DNA from: Geodermatophilaceae bacterium
GTDB taxonomy: Bacteria; Actinomycetota; Actinomycetes; Mycobacteriales; Geodermatophilaceae
DNA: 12,669 bases
Direction: 5' to 3'
Assembly: GCA_013811975.1 (NCBI GenBank)
Contig: JACCUF010000266.1
Span: 1-12,669 of the forward strand
Shown here one piece after another: positions 11,922 through 12,669 of this stretch. The notes below the pieces were generated by a model that was given only the letters and a program-made list of their open reading frames with translations, ran no database searches and was not told the origin of the DNA. Position 1 is the stretch's first letter, and every line of letters starts with the position of its first letter. The position numbers and the translations under genes are program-made.

Positions 11922-12669
11922 GGTCGGGTCAGTGCATCCTGCGCGCCGACACCTGACCCAACGATCGCCGGATCAGGAATAGGAGCGATTCCCAGCTCCA
12001 CTCCTTCGAGGATGTGCTTCCCGATCACGCCGCTGTTGGGCAACTCGATCGGGTACTTGCCGGTGAAGCAGGCCGTGCAGAGCCGATTGGCCGGTTGTTC
12101 GCTGGCCGCCACCAAGCCGTCCAGCGAGATGTAGCCCAGCGAGTCGGCGTTGATCGAGGCGCGGATGCCGTCGACCTCGAGCCCGTTGGCAACGAGTTCG
12201 GCCTTGCTCGCGAAGTCAATCCCGTAGAAGCACGGCCACTTGACCGGCGGCGACGCGATCCGTACGTGCACCTCGATCGCACCCGCCTCACGCAACATGC
12301 GTACGAGCGCTCGCTGGGTGTTACCGCGCACGATCGAGTCGTCGACCACGATGAGCCGTTTGCCGCGGATGACTTCCCGTAACGGGTTCAGCTTGAGCCG
12401 GATTCCGAGCTGGCGGATGGTCTGACTGGGTTGGATGAACGTGCGCCCGACATAGGAGTTCTTGACCAGCCCCATGCCGTACGGGATCCCGGAAGCCTCG
12501 GCGTACCCGACGGCGGCCGGCGTACCGGACTCCGGGACCGGGATGACAAGATCGGCCTCGACCGGCCATTCCTTGGCCAGCCTCCGGCCCACCTCGACGC
12601 GGGTGGCGTGCACCGTCCGGCCGCTGATCGTGGTGTCAGGGCGGGCGAGGTAGACGAACTCGAACAGGC
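11918..12669 (-). CDS. purF: Amidophosphoribosyltransferase, C-terminal half (partial at window edge)
   Basis: PurF makes phosphoribosylamine from PRPP and glutamine, the first committed step of purine synthesis. Only the last 249 complete codons lie here; the N-terminal glutaminase domain is outside the window. The phosphoribosyltransferase part is clear: FEFVYLARPDTTISG at the window edge, VIPVPESGTPAA, IQPSQTIRQLGIRLKLNPL and the PRPP loop RLIVVDDSIVRGNT. Cysteines in WPCFYGID and LCTACF match the 4Fe-4S ligands of the Bacillus-type enzyme, and the codon cut by the edge ends in GC, consistent with the fourth ligand. The frame continues unbroken to the edge, so a shorter GTG start (12613) is not real. 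The stop overlaps purM. Confidence 0.97.
   Translation of the reverse strand, partial: LFEFVYLARPDTTISGRTVHATRVEVGRRLAKEWPVEADLVIPVPESGTPAAVGYAEASGIPYGMGLVKNSYVGRTFIQPSQTIRQLGIRLKLNPLREVIRGKRLIVVDDSIVRGNTQRALVRMLREAGAIEVHVRIASPPVKWPCFYGIDFASKAELVANGLEVDGIRASINADSLGYISLDGLVAASEQPANRLCTACFTGKYPIELPNSGVIGKHILEGVELGIAPIPDPAIVGSGVGAQDALTRP

Overview
The window is a high-GC bacterial chromosome segment with dense genes, GTG starts and 4-nt stop/start overlaps. Several features point to Actinomycetota: DUF3072 and DUF3073 proteins, the Glu-Asp-Phe tRNA cluster, a Streptomyces-type valine dehydrogenase, and the order vdh - DUF3073 - convergent purM/purF, which I recall as conserved in Streptomyces and relatives. 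I cannot name the genus. The region looks like core chromosome; I saw no integrase, transposase, CRISPR array or phage gene.

Layout. (1) 1-1302, plus strand: the probable tail of an upstream gene (perhaps an aminotransferase) overlapping an omega-amidase-type nitrilase, then a DUF3072 protein. (2) 1416-1788, plus strand: tRNA-Glu(UUC), tRNA-Asp(GUC), tRNA-Phe(GAA), with a 13-bp perfect hairpin 4 nt before tRNA-Phe and another hairpin after it. (3) 1865-9119, a 7-kb run on the minus strand, in transcription order: a small lipoprotein, a 33-aa ORF and a DUF885 metallohydrolase, chained by ATGA and GTGA overlaps; a secreted coiled-coil M23 endopeptidase; an MBL-fold hydrolase plus an APH-fold kinase, 5 nt apart; a 55-aa cysteine-rich protein abutting a frameshifted DUF2231 membrane protein; and an aldo/keto reductase. 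(4) 9180-10627, plus strand: valine dehydrogenase and DUF3073. (5) 10770-12669, minus strand: purF (cut by the window edge) and purM, joined by a GTGA overlap. A long imperfect stem at 10666-10733 separates DUF3073 from purM.

How the genes fit together. PurF and PurM are steps 1 and 5 of IMP synthesis. Valine dehydrogenase starts branched-chain amino-acid breakdown. The nitrilase probably clears omega-amides of 2-oxo acids produced by a glutamine-type transaminase. The M23 protein acts on the cell wall. Most other neighbours have a recognisable fold but no assignable substrate.

The most interesting parts are small genes that standard length cut-offs miss: the 55-aa cysteine-motif protein with its apparent leaderless promoter, the lipoprotein/33-aa/DUF885 chain, and the single-base frameshift that separates the natural start of the DUF2231 protein from its body. 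None amounts to a clearly new system.
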